64,000 bases of DNA from Lysobacter defluvii IMMIB APB-9 = DSM 18482 (lineage in GTDB: Bacteria > Pseudomonadota > Gammaproteobacteria > Xanthomonadales > Xanthomonadaceae), in assembly GCF_000423325.1 (NCBI RefSeq), contig NZ_AUHT01000012.1, positions 156,893 through 220,892 on the forward strand, written 5' to 3'. A program made the translations under genes and the position numbers. Numbering within the stretch: position 1 is the stretch's first letter; each line of letters begins with the position of its first letter. The notes beneath the pieces are model-generated. The model was not told the DNA's origin, did no database searches, and worked only from the letters and a program-made list of their open reading frames with translations. Shown in pieces: positions 18,529-27,605 of this stretch.

Positions 18529-19143
18529 CTGAGCAGGTGGAACGTACACAACCCTCGAACGGTGAGTTCGAAGTTTGGCGCACGCGACTTCGAAAGACTC
18601 CAACGTAGCTGGGATGTGCGCAGCTGGACACCGCTGCCGCAAACAAGGCGGAGAGCAGATTATCGTAGCCTGACAAGCGGGACCAGGCGACTCTTGAGAT
18701 CTGCCCGTCTGCCTGGCGACTTGTGAAGGGTGGACATCGCCTGCGATGATTCGAAGCTGACCGGCGCGGCATCTCACGCCCTATGAGAGGGGCGGCAATG
18801 GCCGCACTCGCGCTCACTCGAAGGGGCGGACATAGCGTCCCCGCAGTTGTTCTCACGAACTGCGACGTCCTGCCGCCCTGAGGTCAAAGTCGGCGTCGTT
18901 CTCGGACCGACTATGATTTCGACGGCCGGACGAGCAGTGCTTTCATGCACACGCACGCAATCTTGGCAACTTCGCTCCGATGCGCCGCGACCGGGCCAGT
19001 AGATGTGTAAGCATGGCGGCGGATGAGGCCCTCTGCCTGGGGCGACCAGGCGCAGCAATGCGCACGGGGCGCCAAGACTGCTACTGCAGCGAGGTTGCGC
19101 TCCGTCCACAATGCGGGGCACGAAGCCGCTCACCTACTGCTCG
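18529..19143. other. Gene-free stretch before oleB
   Basis: About 610 bases without a convincing gene. Short open frames occur on both strands but none has a ribosome site or known motif. A small stem (GCAGTT/AACTGC around 18842-18862) is visible. It may hold the oleB promoter or a decayed gene. Confidence 0.45.
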
Positions 19144-20049
19144 ATGTTCGCCGACTATTCCTTCACCCCCCACCGCCTTGAAGTCCGCCCAGGCATCCAC
19201 CTGAGCTACCTCGACGAAGGCCCGCGCAATGGCGAGGTCATCGTCATGGTCCACGGCAACCCGTCGTGGAGCTTCTACTGGCGGCATCTGGTGCTGGGGC
19301 TGCGTGACCGCTATCGCTGCGTCGTGCCGGACCACGTGGGCATGGGCCTGTCGGACCGCCCGGACGACGCGCCTTCGGCCCGGCCGCACTACGACTACAC
19401 GCTGCAGTCGCGGGTGGACGACCTCGGCACGCTGCTCGACTCGCTCGGTATCACGGGTCCCGTCACGCTGGCGGTGCACGACTGGGGCGGGATGATCGGT
19501 TTTGGCTGGGCGCTGCGGCACATGGCCCAGGTGCAGCGGCTGGTGATCCTCAACACGGCGGCGTTCCCGCTGCCCGAGGTCAAGCCGATGCCGTGGCAAC
19601 TGTCGATGGGGCGGGACTCGCGCCTGGGCGGCTGGCTGATCCGGCGCTTCAACCTGTTCGCCCGCGGGGCGGCGTGGCTGGGCACGCAGCGCTCGCTGCC
19701 GGCGGAGGTGCGCCGTGGCTACATCGCGCCCTACCAGGGCTGGGACCAGGCCATCAGCACGCTGCGCTTCATGCAGGACATCCCGCTGTCGGAAGGCGAC
19801 CGGGCCTGGCCGCTGCTGCAGGAGGTCGCGCGCATGCTGCCGGAGTACGCCGACCGTCCGGCGTTCCTGGGCTGGGGGCTGAAGGACTTCGTGTTCGACC
19901 ACCACTTCCTGGACGGCTTCCGCAAGGCGCTGCCCCAGGCGGAGGTGCACGCCTTCGACGACGCCGGGCACTACGTGCTGGAAGACAGGCACGAGGTGCT
20001 GGTGCCGGCGATCCGCGACTTCCTGGACCGCCACCCGCTGGCGGGCTGA
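19144..20049 (+). CDS. oleB: Alpha/beta hydrolase OleB (beta-lactone decarboxylase of olefin synthesis)
   Basis: OleB converts cis-beta-lactones to cis-olefins, the last step of long-chain alkene formation. ATG 19144 gives 301 residues, beginning MFADYSFTPHRLEV as usual; an in-frame ATG 33 bases upstream is less likely. It resembles haloalkane dehalogenases: HGNPSWSFYWR (halide-site-like Asn and Trp), nucleophile Asp113 in VHDWGG, and catalytic His in DDAGHYVLED. It is followed after 29 bases by oleC and then oleD. oleA, usually nearby upstream, is not found here. Confidence 0.92.
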   Translation: MFADYSFTPHRLEVRPGIHLSYLDEGPRNGEVIVMVHGNPSWSFYWRHLVLGLRDRYRCVVPDHVGMGLSDRPDDAPSARPHYDYTLQSRVDDLGTLLDSLGITGPVTLAVHDWGGMIGFGWALRHMAQVQRLVILNTAAFPLPEVKPMPWQLSMGRDSRLGGWLIRRFNLFARGAAWLGTQRSLPAEVRRGYIAPYQGWDQAISTLRFMQDIPLSEGDRAWPLLQEVARMLPEYADRPAFLGWGLKDFVFDHHFLDGFRKALPQAEVHAFDDAGHYVLEDRHEVLVPAIRDFLDRHPLAG

Positions 20050-20078
20050 GCGGCACCCCGGCGCCTACAATTGCGGGC

Positions 20079-21740
20079 ATGACCGAACCTTGCAACATCG
20101 CCGCGGCCCTGCCGCGGCTGGCGGCGCTGCAACCGGAGGTGGTCGCGATGCACTGCCCCGGCCGCCGGGGCCGCGACGGGCTCGCCCGCTATGACGTGTC
20201 GCTGAGCTACCGGGACCTGGATTCGCGCAGCGACGCAATCGCCGCCGGGCTGGCGAAGCACGGCATCACCCGCGGCACCCGCACGGTGGTGATGGTGCGG
20301 CCGTCGCCGGAGTTCTTCCTGCTGATGTTCGCGCTGTTCAAGGCCGGCGCGGTGCCGGTGCTGGTGGATCCCGGCATCGACAAGGCGGCGCTGCGGCAGT
20401 GCCTGGCCGAGGCCGGGGCGGAGGCCTTCATCGGCATCCCGCTGGCACACCTGGCGCGCCGCCTGCTGGGCTGGGCGCGCGGGGCGCGGGTGCTGGTGAC
20501 CACCGGGCGCCGCGCGCTGCTCGCCGGGGTCACGCTGGCCCAGGTCGAAGCCGACGGCGCCGGCGCGGGCCCGCAGCTGGCCAACACCGCCCCGGACGAG
20601 GTCGCGGCGATCCTGTTCACCAGCGGCTCCACCGGCGTGCCCAAGGGCGTGGTCTACCGTCACCGGCACTTCGTGGCCCAGGTCGAAATGCTGCGCGACG
20701 CGTTCGGCATCCAGCCGGGCAGCGTGAACCTGCCGACCTTCCCGCCGTTCGCGCTGTTCGATCCGGCGCTGGGCACCACCTCGGTGATCCCGGACATGGA
20801 CCCGACGCGCCCGGCCAAGGCCGATCCGCGCAAGCTGCACGACGCGATCCGCCGCTTCAACGTCGACATGCTGTTCGGCTCGCCGGCGCTGGTCGCGGTG
20901 CTCGCCAACCACGGCGAGCCGCTGCCGACGGTCCGGCGGGTGATGTCCGCCGGCGCCCCGGTGCCGGCCGACACCGTCGCCCGCTTGCGCGCGCTGCTGC
21001 CGGACGACGCCGGCTTCTGGACGCCCTACGGCGCGACCGAGTGCCTGCCGGTCTCGGTGGTCGAGGGGCGCGAGCTGCAGTCCACGCGCGAGGCGACGGC
21101 CGATGGCGCCGGCACTTGCGTCGGCCGCGCGGTGCCGCCCAACGAGGTCCGCATCATCGCCATCACCGACGAGGCGATCGAGCGCTGGGAGGACGTGGAC
21201 CTGCTGCCGGAAGGGCAGGTCGGGGAAATCACCGTCGCCGGCCCGACCGCCACCGATGCCTACTTCAACCGCGAGGCGCAGACGCGCGCGGCCAAGATCA
21301 CCGAGACCCTGTCCGACGGCACCACCCGCATCGTCCACCGCATGGGTGATGTCGGCTACCTGGACGGCAAGGGGCGGCTGTGGTTCTGCGGCCGCAAGTC
21401 GCACCGTGTCGAGACCGCGGACGGGCCGCTGTACACCGAGCAGGTCGAGCCGGTCTTCAACACCCATCCCCGGGTCCTGCGCACCGCGCTGGTCGGCCTG
21501 GGCCGGCGCGGCGAGCAGACGCCCGCGCTGTGCGTGGAGCTGATGCCCGGCGTGCCGGAGAACGAGTGGCCCGTGGTCGCCGGCGAGCTGCGGGCGATGG
21601 CCGCGGCGCACCCGCGCACCCATGCGATCGAGCGGCTGCTGCTGCACCCGGGCTTCCCGGTCGACATCCGCCACAACGCCAAGATCGGCCGCGAGCGGCT
21701 GGCCGCCTGGGCGGCGCGCAAGCTGGAGGAATCGCCTTGA
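20079..21740 (+). CDS. oleC: AMP-binding beta-lactone synthetase OleC
   Basis: Activates 2-alkyl-3-hydroxyalkanoic acids with ATP and closes the beta-lactone ring. A 553-residue ANL-family protein. The P-loop-like motif [28 protein letters not shown] (a stretch typical of OleC), [27 protein letters not shown] and the C-terminal NAKIGRERL lysine are all present. It shares its 3' end with the TTG start of oleD (4-base overlap), so C and D are coupled. Confidence 0.94.
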   Translation: MTEPCNIAAALPRLAALQPEVVAMHCPGRRGRDGLARYDVSLSYRDLDSRSDAIAAGLAKHGITRGTRTVVMVRPSPEFFLLMFALFKAGAVPVLVDPGIDKAALRQCLAEAGAEAFIGIPLAHLARRLLGWARGARVLVTTGRRALLAGVTLAQVEADGAGAGPQLANTAPDEVAAILFTSGSTGVPKGVVYRHRHFVAQVEMLRDAFGIQPGSVNLPTFPPFALFDPALGTTSVIPDMDPTRPAKADPRKLHDAIRRFNVDMLFGSPALVAVLANHGEPLPTVRRVMSAGAPVPADTVARLRALLPDDAGFWTPYGATECLPVSVVEGRELQSTREATADGAGTCVGRAVPPNEVRIIAITDEAIERWEDVDLLPEGQVGEITVAGPTATDAYFNREAQTRAAKITETLSDGTTRIVHRMGDVGYLDGKGRLWFCGRKSHRVETADGPLYTEQVEPVFNTHPRVLRTALVGLGRRGEQTPALCVELMPGVPENEWPVVAGELRAMAAAHPRTHAIERLLLHPGFPVDIRHNAKIGRERLAAWAARKLEESP

Positions 21741-22759
21741 AGATCCTGGTCACCGGCGGCGGTGGTTTCCTGGGGCAGGCGCTGTGCCGCGGCCTGCGCG
21801 AGCGCGGCCACCAGGTGGTGAGCTTCAACCGCGGCGAGTACCCGGCGCTGGCGCGCATGGGCGTGGCCCAGGTGCGCGGCGACCTGGCCAACCGCGACGC
21901 GCTGCTCGCCGCCGCGGATGGCTGCGACGCGGTCTTCCACAACGCCGCCAAGGCCGGTGCGTTCGGGCCGTACCGCGAGTACCAACAGGCGAACGTGGTC
22001 GGCACCCGGCACGTGCTGGAGGCCTGCGCCCACCACGGCATCCGCCGCCTGGTGTACACCTCCACCCCGAGCGTCACCCATCGCGCTACCCACCCGGTGG
22101 AAGGCCGCGGCGCACACGAGGTCCCCTACGGCGAGGACCTGAAGGCGCCGTACGCGGCGACCAAGCTCGAGGCCGAGAAGATGGTGCTGGCCGCCAACGG
22201 CCCGGACCTGGCCACGGTCGCGCTGCGGCCGCGCCTGATCTGGGGCCCGGGCGACAACCAGCTGTTGCCGCGCCTGGCCGAGCGCGCCCACCAGGGCCGG
22301 CTGCGGCTGGTCGGCGACGGCGAGAACCGGGTCGACACCACCTACATCGACAACGCCGCGCAGGCGCACTTCGACGCCTTCGAGGCGCTCGGGCCGGGCG
22401 CGCGCTGCGCCGGGCAGGCCTACTTCATCAGCAACGGCGACCCGCGCACCATGCGCGCGACCATCAACGCGCTGCTGGCCGCGGTGGACGCGCCGCAGGT
22501 GCATCGGTCCATCTCCTTCAAGCTCGCCTACCGCCTGGGCGCGGTGTGCGAGGCCGCCTGGAAGCTGCTGCCGCTGAAGGGCGAGCCGCCGATGACCCGG
22601 TTCCTGGCCGAGCAGCTGGTGACCACGCACTGGTACGACATGGGGCCGGCGAAGCGCGACTTCGGCTACGTGCCGCGGGTCGGCTTCGACGAGGGCGTGG
22701 CGCGGTTGCGCGAGTCGTGGCTGGCCGAACGCGGCCGGGACGCCAGCGCGGACGCTTAG
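21737..22759 (+). CDS. oleD: NAD(P)-dependent 2-alkyl-3-oxoalkanoate reductase OleD
   Basis: Reduces the OleA condensation product to the 3-hydroxy acid used by OleC. TTG 21737 is chosen because GGAGGA lies six bases upstream and the protein begins [12 protein letters not shown], the extended-SDR nucleotide fold. YAATK supplies the catalytic Tyr and Lys. 340 residues, as expected. It overlaps oleC by 4 bases. The next gene (ubiJ) starts one base after the stop, so read-through from the ole genes into the ubiquinone genes is likely. Confidence 0.94.
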   Translation: MKILVTGGGGFLGQALCRGLRERGHQVVSFNRGEYPALARMGVAQVRGDLANRDALLAAADGCDAVFHNAAKAGAFGPYREYQQANVVGTRHVLEACAHHGIRRLVYTSTPSVTHRATHPVEGRGAHEVPYGEDLKAPYAATKLEAEKMVLAANGPDLATVALRPRLIWGPGDNQLLPRLAERAHQGRLRLVGDGENRVDTTYIDNAAQAHFDAFEALGPGARCAGQAYFISNGDPRTMRATINALLAAVDAPQVHRSISFKLAYRLGAVCEAAWKLLPLKGEPPMTRFLAEQLVTTHWYDMGPAKRDFGYVPRVGFDEGVARLRESWLAERGRDASADA

Positions 22760-22760
22760 A

Positions 22761-23411
22761 ATGCCGCCCATGGCCGACACCCGACCCTCGCCGCTGGGCA
22801 TGCTCAAGCCGATCGCCGGCCGCGCGCTGGAACTCGCACTTAACCGCGCCCTGGCGCTCGACCCGGACACCCGCGAGGGGCTCAAGGGCCTGGACGGCCG
22901 CGCGATCGCGCTGCACCTGGCGCGACCGCCGCTGGCGCTGCAGGTCAGCGTCGACGGCGAGCGCCTGCGCGTCGGTCCGCCTGCGGACGCCCCGGCGGAC
23001 CTGTCGGTGCGCGGCACCCTCGCCGGCCTGCTGGGCCAGCTGCCGATGCTGCGCCGGGACGACGCCGCACCCGTGGGCGAGCTGCGCATCGAGGGCGATG
23101 CCGAGCTGGCGCGCCGGCTGCGCAAGCTGGCCGACCGCTTCGACCCGGACTGGGATGCGCCCTTCACCGACGTGTTCGGCGACGTGCTGGGCGTGCAGAT
23201 TGCCAACGCCGTCCGTGCCGCGTTGCGCGGCGCCCGCGAGGCCGGTCGCGAACTGGCCGGCAGCACCGCCGAGTTCCTCACAGAGGAGTCGCGCGACCTG
23301 GTGCCGCGTGCCGAGCTCGACGCCTTCAACGACGACGTCGACGTGTTGCACGACGATGTCGAACGGCTGGCGGCTCGCATCTCGCGCCTGCGCGTTGGGG
23401 CTGGCCGGTGA
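22761..23411 (+). CDS. ubiJ: UbiJ-like SCP2-domain ubiquinone biosynthesis accessory factor
   Basis: A 216-residue protein (213 from ATG 22770). The N-terminal two thirds form an SCP2 lipid-binding domain ([47 protein letters not shown]) and the C-terminus is helical (ALNDDVDVL-type coiled segment). In proteobacteria UbiJ organises the soluble Ubi complex with UbiK. It overlaps ubiB by 4 bases, which is the normal UbiJ-UbiB order; ubiE is absent here. Confidence 0.9.
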   Translation: MPPMADTRPSPLGMLKPIAGRALELALNRALALDPDTREGLKGLDGRAIALHLARPPLALQVSVDGERLRVGPPADAPADLSVRGTLAGLLGQLPMLRRDDAAPVGELRIEGDAELARRLRKLADRFDPDWDAPFTDVFGDVLGVQIANAVRAALRGAREAGRELAGSTAEFLTEESRDLVPRAELDAFNDDVDVLHDDVERLAARISRLRVGAGR

Positions 23412-25081
23412 GGGCGGCGCTGCGTGCCTGGCGCATCGGCCGGGTACTGCTGAAATACCGGCTCGAGGACCTGCTCGAGGGCACCGCGCCCCGCCGTTGG
23501 CTGGGGTTGGCGCGGCCGTTCGCACCGTCGGTACCGGCTGATATCGCGGCCCAGCCGCGCGGCGTGCGCCTGCGCCTGGCGCTGCAGGAACTCGGGCCGA
23601 TCTTCGTCAAGTTCGGGCAGATCCTGTCGACCCGCCGCGACCTGGTGCCGCCGGACCTGGGCGACGAGCTGGCGCGGCTGCAGGACGAGGTCGAGCCGTT
23701 CGACGGCGAACAGGCGCGCGCCATCGTCGAGCAGGTGCTGGGCCGGCCGGTCGGCGAGGCCTTCGCCAGCTTCGACACCACGCCGCTGGCCTCGGCGTCG
23801 ATCGCCCAGGTGCACGCGGCGACGCTGCTCGAGCCAGGTGCCACGGCGCCGCGCGAGGTCGTGGTCAAGGTCCTGCGCCCGGGCATCCGGCGCCGCATCG
23901 ACGCCGACCTGGAGCTGCTGCGCTCGCTGGCCGGCGTGGTCGAGCGCACCCATCCCAACGCCTCCAAGATCCGGCCGCGCGAGGTGGTCGCCGAGATCGA
24001 GTCGACCCTGCTCGCCGAGCTCGACCTGCAGCGCGAGGCCGCCAACGCCAGCGTGCTGCGCCGGTTCTGGGCCGGCAGCGACGACCTGTACGTGCCCGAG
24101 GTGGTCTGGACCCACACCGCCGAGCAGGTGCTGACCCTGGAGCGGGTGCACGGCATCCCGTCCGACGACATCGCCGCGCTGGACGCCGCCGGCATCGACC
24201 GCAAGGCGCTTGCGGCCAAGGGCGTGCGGGTGTTCTACACCCAGGTGTTCCGCGACAACTTCTTCCACGCCGATGCCCACGCCGGCAACATCTGGGTCGA
24301 CACCGACCCGGCGCGGCGCGCCAACCCGCGCTTCATCGCGCTGGACTTCGGCATCGTCGGCCAGCTCTCCGACCAGGACCAGTACTACCTGGCGGAGAAC
24401 TTCATGGCGATCTTCAACCGCGACTACCGCCGCATCGCCGAGCTGCACGTGGCCGCCGGCTGGATGCCCGGCACGGTGCGGGTCGAGGAGCTGGAGGCGG
24501 CGGTGCGCGCGGTCTGCGAGCCGTACTTCACCCGCCCGCTGAGCGAGATCTCCCTGGCCGAGGTGCTGGCCAAGCTGTTCAACACCGCCCGGCGCTACCA
24601 GCTGACCCTGCAGCCGCAGCTCATCCTGCTGCAGAAGACCCTGCTCAACATCGAGGGCGTCGGGCGGCAGCTGGATCCGAAGATCGACATCTGGGCGGTG
24701 GCGCGGCCGGTGCTCGGGCGCATCCTGGCCCGCCGCTACAGCCCGCGCCGGGTGCTGCGCGAGGTCCGCAAGCGCCTGCCCGAACTGGTCACCCAGGCCC
24801 CGCACATGCCGCTGCTGGTGCACGAGTGGCTCCAGCAACAGGTCGAGGGCCGCCACCAGCTGGCGATGCGCTCGGACGACATCCGCGCCCTGATGCTGGA
24901 ACTGCAGCGCTCGCGGCGCCGCATGGCCGGCGTGCTGGCCGGCGCAGGCCTGCTGGTCGCGGCCGCGGTGCTGCACGGGCTGGAAGCCGGCGGACCGGAG
25001 TGGCTCGACATCCCGCTGGTCGCGTGGGTGCCGGGCGTCATCGGCCTGTTCGCGCTGGCGGGCGGCTGGCTGCGTCGGTGA
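23408..25081 (+). CDS. ubiB: Ubiquinone biosynthesis atypical kinase/ATPase UbiB
   Basis: A 557-residue protein of the ABC1/ADCK/UbiB family, needed for ubiquinone synthesis. It has the KxGQ motif in [11 protein letters not shown], the Ala-rich loop in [22 protein letters not shown] with the catalytic Asp and Asn, and LDFGIVGQ as the metal-binding DFG. Two C-terminal membrane helices ([17 protein letters not shown] and [20 protein letters not shown]) anchor it. GTG 23408 overlaps the ubiJ stop, and the truC GTG overlaps its own stop. Confidence 0.95.
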   Translation: MRAALRAWRIGRVLLKYRLEDLLEGTAPRRWLGLARPFAPSVPADIAAQPRGVRLRLALQELGPIFVKFGQILSTRRDLVPPDLGDELARLQDEVEPFDGEQARAIVEQVLGRPVGEAFASFDTTPLASASIAQVHAATLLEPGATAPREVVVKVLRPGIRRRIDADLELLRSLAGVVERTHPNASKIRPREVVAEIESTLLAELDLQREAANASVLRRFWAGSDDLYVPEVVWTHTAEQVLTLERVHGIPSDDIAALDAAGIDRKALAAKGVRVFYTQVFRDNFFHADAHAGNIWVDTDPARRANPRFIALDFGIVGQLSDQDQYYLAENFMAIFNRDYRRIAELHVAAGWMPGTVRVEELEAAVRAVCEPYFTRPLSEISLAEVLAKLFNTARRYQLTLQPQLILLQKTLLNIEGVGRQLDPKIDIWAVARPVLGRILARRYSPRRVLREVRKRLPELVTQAPHMPLLVHEWLQQQVEGRHQLAMRSDDIRALMLELQRSRRRMAGVLAGAGLLVAAAVLHGLEAGGPEWLDIPLVAWVPGVIGLFALAGGWLRR

Positions 25082-25833
25082 CCGCTTCGCCGTCGTTCCC
25101 GCGAACGCGGGAACCCACCGACCCGCTGGCCCTCCGCGTCCTGCACCAGGACGACTGCCTCGCCGTTATCGACAAGCCCGCCGGCCTGATGGTCCACGAC
25201 AGCGCCCTGGCGCGAGGCGAATCCGACTTCGTGGTCGACCGGCTGCGCCAGCAGTTCGGGCGGCAGGTGTTCCTGGTGCACCGGCTGGACCGCGCCACCA
25301 GTGGATGCCTGTTGCTGGCCTTCGACCGCGACACCGCCGGGGCACTGGGCCGCCAGCTGATGGCCGGCACGATCGACAAGCGCTACTGGGCGGTGTGCCG
25401 TGGCTGGCCGGCGGAGGACGCCTTCGAGGTCGACCACCCGCTCGACGGCGGGCCCGGCAAGCCGGAGAAGAAGCCGGCGGTCACCCGGTTCCGGGTGCTG
25501 GCGCGGACGGAGTGCGACTGGCCTTCCACCGGCTTCGAGACCTCGCGCTACGCGCTGGTGGAGGCGCAGCCGCTGACCGGGCGCTTCCGCCAGATCCGCC
25601 GCCACCTCAAGCACGCCTCGCACCACCTCATCGGCGATACCAGCCACGGCGACGGGCGCCACAACCGGGCGTTCCGCATGATCGGCGTGCACCGGATGCT
25701 GCTGCATGCGCGGGCGCTCGGGTTCGAGCACCCGGGTGATGGCCGGCCGATGGTGGTGGAGGCGCCGCCGGATGGCCCCTTCGGCAAGGCCCTGGACCTG
25801 TTCGACCAGCCCCCACGGACGGGGCGGGATTGA
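25078..25833 (+). CDS. truC: RluA-family pseudouridine synthase, TruC-like
   Basis: A 251-residue protein from GTG 25078, which overlaps the ubiB stop. [22 protein letters not shown] and the catalytic Asp in HRLDRATSG are RluA motifs; [21 protein letters not shown] is typical of TruC, which modifies U65 of tRNAs. There is no S4 domain, as expected for TruC. The first ~16 codons run through a palindrome that looks like a dispersed repeat, so translation may really begin a little downstream. Confidence 0.88.
   Translation: MTASPSFPRTREPTDPLALRVLHQDDCLAVIDKPAGLMVHDSALARGESDFVVDRLRQQFGRQVFLVHRLDRATSGCLLLAFDRDTAGALGRQLMAGTIDKRYWAVCRGWPAEDAFEVDHPLDGGPGKPEKKPAVTRFRVLARTECDWPSTGFETSRYALVEAQPLTGRFRQIRRHLKHASHHLIGDTSHGDGRHNRAFRMIGVHRMLLHARALGFEHPGDGRPMVVEAPPDGPFGKALDLFDQPPRTGRD
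25095..25114. repeat. GTTCCCGCGAACGCGGGAAC palindrome (dispersed-repeat type)
   Basis: A perfect 20-base palindrome at the very start of the truC reading frame. Sequences of the form ATTCCCGCGAA-GCGGGAAT are common interspersed palindromes between genes of beta- and gammaproteobacteria. Here it encodes part of the predicted TruC N-terminus (FPRTRE), either as a real coding insertion or because truC starts downstream. Confidence 0.6.
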
Positions 25834-25851
25834 AGGGCCTGCGACCGCGGC

Positions 25852-26364
25852 TTACGGTGCCAGGTCGCGTTCTTCGGGTGCGCTGATCGCGTCCTGCAGG
25901 TCTTCCGCCATCTCCTGCAGCAGCGGCACCAGCAACTGTTGCGATTCCGTTGCGATGTTGGCCATCAGTTGCGGGGTCTTGTCGAGCACGCGCTGGCCGG
26001 CCGGACTCGAATAGAACTCGATCATCGCCTGTACGTCCGTGGCATCGAAGGTTTGCCGGTAGACCTCGCGATAGACCGGTTGCACCTTCTCCCAGGACAG
26101 GGCCTCGCGCATCCGGGCGGTGTGCCGGTCGGCCTTGGCCCGGACCTCGGCCTTCGCCTCTGCGTCGAGCTCCCCCTGGTACAGCCGGTCGAGCATCTGC
26201 GCCTGCATGGCTTCCACCTGCAGCCACATGGCGTCCAGCTCCTGTTGCATGCGCATGACGTCCATCAGCCGATCGACATCCGCCGCGGCGGGTTCCGCCG
26301 CCTGGGCGAACGTGGAGGTGCCCAGCGCCAGCGCGCCGGCAAGAAGCAAGCCCAATCCCCTCAT
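25852..26364 (-). CDS. DUF2059 domain-containing secreted protein
   Basis: A 170-residue protein with a clear signal peptide (LGLLLAGALALGTSTFAQA) followed by a helical domain. VREVYRQTF-like and FYSSPAGQRVLDKTPQLMA (about 113-131) are the core of DUF2059, a periplasmic family of unknown function. It is convergent with truC and divergent from arfB. The biological role is not known. Confidence 0.85.
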   Translation of the reverse strand: MRGLGLLLAGALALGTSTFAQAAEPAAADVDRLMDVMRMQQELDAMWLQVEAMQAQMLDRLYQGELDAEAKAEVRAKADRHTARMREALSWEKVQPVYREVYRQTFDATDVQAMIEFYSSPAGQRVLDKTPQLMANIATESQQLLVPLLQEMAEDLQDAISAPEERDLAP

Positions 26365-26463
26365 GGTGCGGTTCCTTCCTTTTTGATCCCCGAGGGGCAG
26401 GGTGCGGAAGTGTGTAGCGCGCCGTCAAGCCGCGTTGCCGGCAGCGTGCCTACAATCGCGCCG

Positions 26464-26877
26464 ATGGGCGGCCAGGCGATCGACATCCCGGAGTCGGAGA
26501 TCACCGAGCGCTTCGTGCGTGCGGCGGGCCCCGGTGGCCAGAACGTAAACAAGGTTGCCACCGCGGTGGAGCTGCGCTTCGACATCGCCGGCTCGCCGTC
26601 CTTGCCCGAGCCGGTGCGCGAGCGGCTGCTGTCCCGCCGCGACCGGCGGGTGACCGCCGAGGGCGTGCTGGTCATCAACGCCCAGCGCTTCCGCACCCAG
26701 GAGCGTAATCGCCAGGATGCACGCGAGCGGCTGGCGGCCTTCATCGAGGCAGGGCGGCAGGCGCCGCGCAAGCGCGTCGCGACCCGGCCGACGCGGGCCT
26801 CGCGCGAGCGGCGGCTGGAAGCCAAGCAGCAACGCAGTACCCTCAAGCGCCGGCGCACGGTCCGCGACTGGGACTGA
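26464..26877 (+). CDS. arfB: Alternative ribosome-rescue factor B (peptidyl-tRNA hydrolase)
   Basis: A 137-residue release-factor-like protein that frees stalled ribosomes without needing a stop codon. The GGQ motif lies in AAGPGGQNVNK, followed by the domain-3-like core and a strongly basic C-terminal tail (KQQRSTLKRRRTVRDWD) that inserts into the empty mRNA channel. The ATG at 26464 starts MGGQAIDIPESEI, as usual for ArfB. Confidence 0.93.
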   Translation: MGGQAIDIPESEITERFVRAAGPGGQNVNKVATAVELRFDIAGSPSLPEPVRERLLSRRDRRVTAEGVLVINAQRFRTQERNRQDARERLAAFIEAGRQAPRKRVATRPTRASRERRLEAKQQRSTLKRRRTVRDWD

Positions 26878-26922
26878 GCCGGGCGTCCGGGCACGGCGCG
26901 AACACCAGGGGGACAGCAGGAC

Positions 26923-27537
26923 ATGCAGGAACACGCACGCGGCACCGCGGTGGTGCCGGCACTTCCGCCGTCGGCACCGCAGGTGCCCTATCACCCGTTC
27001 GCCCGCTGGTTCGGCCGCACGGTGCTGCGGCTGGGCGGCTGGAAGGTCGTGGGCGAGTTCCCGGACCTGCCGCGGGTGGTGCTGATCGGCGCGCCGCACA
27101 CGTCCAACTGGGACGGGGTGTGGGGCTTCGCCGCCAAGCTCGCATTGGGGCTGGATGTGCGCATCCTGGGCAAGGATTCGCTGTTCCGGGTACCCGTGGT
27201 GGGCTGGCTGGTGCGCAAGCTCGGGGTGATCCCGGTGGACCGCAGCGCTCCGCGCGGGGTGGTGGACCAGGCCGTCGCGATGATCCGCGGTTCGGAGCGG
27301 CTGTGGTACGGGCTGGCGCCGGAGGGCACGCGCAAGCCCGTGGAGCACTGGAAGACCGGCTTCTGGAAGATCGCCCATCGCGCCGGGGTGCCGATCCTGC
27401 CGGTGTACTTCCACTATCCCGACCGGCGGATCGTGGTCGCGCCGGTGATCCACACCGGCGGGGACATGGAGGCGGAGATCGTCGCCATCCGCGAGTGGTA
27501 CCGCCGGGTGTCCAAGGGGCGCAACCGCGACGCCTGA
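26923..27537 (+). CDS. Lysophospholipid acyltransferase family protein (PlsC-like)
   Basis: A 204-residue protein with the acyltransferase motif I as HTSNWDG (His and Asp of HxxxxD at about 59-64), GKDSLFRVPVVGWLVRKLGVIPVDR as motif II, and PEGTR as motif III. It lacks an obvious N-terminal membrane helix. It is of the type often annotated as glycerol acyltransferase, probably acting on a glycerolipid or glycolipid. It is preceded by GGGGGACAGCAGGAC and followed after 68 bases by a GT2 glycosyltransferase, hinting at a shared lipid or envelope role. Confidence 0.85.
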   Translation: MQEHARGTAVVPALPPSAPQVPYHPFARWFGRTVLRLGGWKVVGEFPDLPRVVLIGAPHTSNWDGVWGFAAKLALGLDVRILGKDSLFRVPVVGWLVRKLGVIPVDRSAPRGVVDQAVAMIRGSERLWYGLAPEGTRKPVEHWKTGFWKIAHRAGVPILPVYFHYPDRRIVVAPVIHTGGDMEAEIVAIREWYRRVSKGRNRDA

Positions 27538-27605
27538 GCGGACCATGCCCGGATTGGCACGGGCATTGCGTGGAACCGGGGAAGGGAACGGCGGGGGGGA
27601 CGTCT

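Larger units (their letters stand above)
13859..19143. other. Lower-GC accessory block between the thiolase gene and oleB
   Basis: Base composition falls clearly below the flanks, the codon third positions are less GC-rich, and long stretches lack genes. It holds a CsrA paralogue, a large HelD-like helicase and a membrane-anchored unknown, all followed by the core-type oleBCD genes. No integrase, tRNA, direct repeats or transposase were found at the edges, so transfer is suggested by composition and content only. Confidence 0.55.

Noticed and set aside
21356..24976. Very long antisense open frame across oleD, ubiJ and ubiB (minus strand)
   Set aside because: It mirrors real genes on the plus strand, has low-complexity composition typical of high-GC antisense frames, and contains no recognisable domain.
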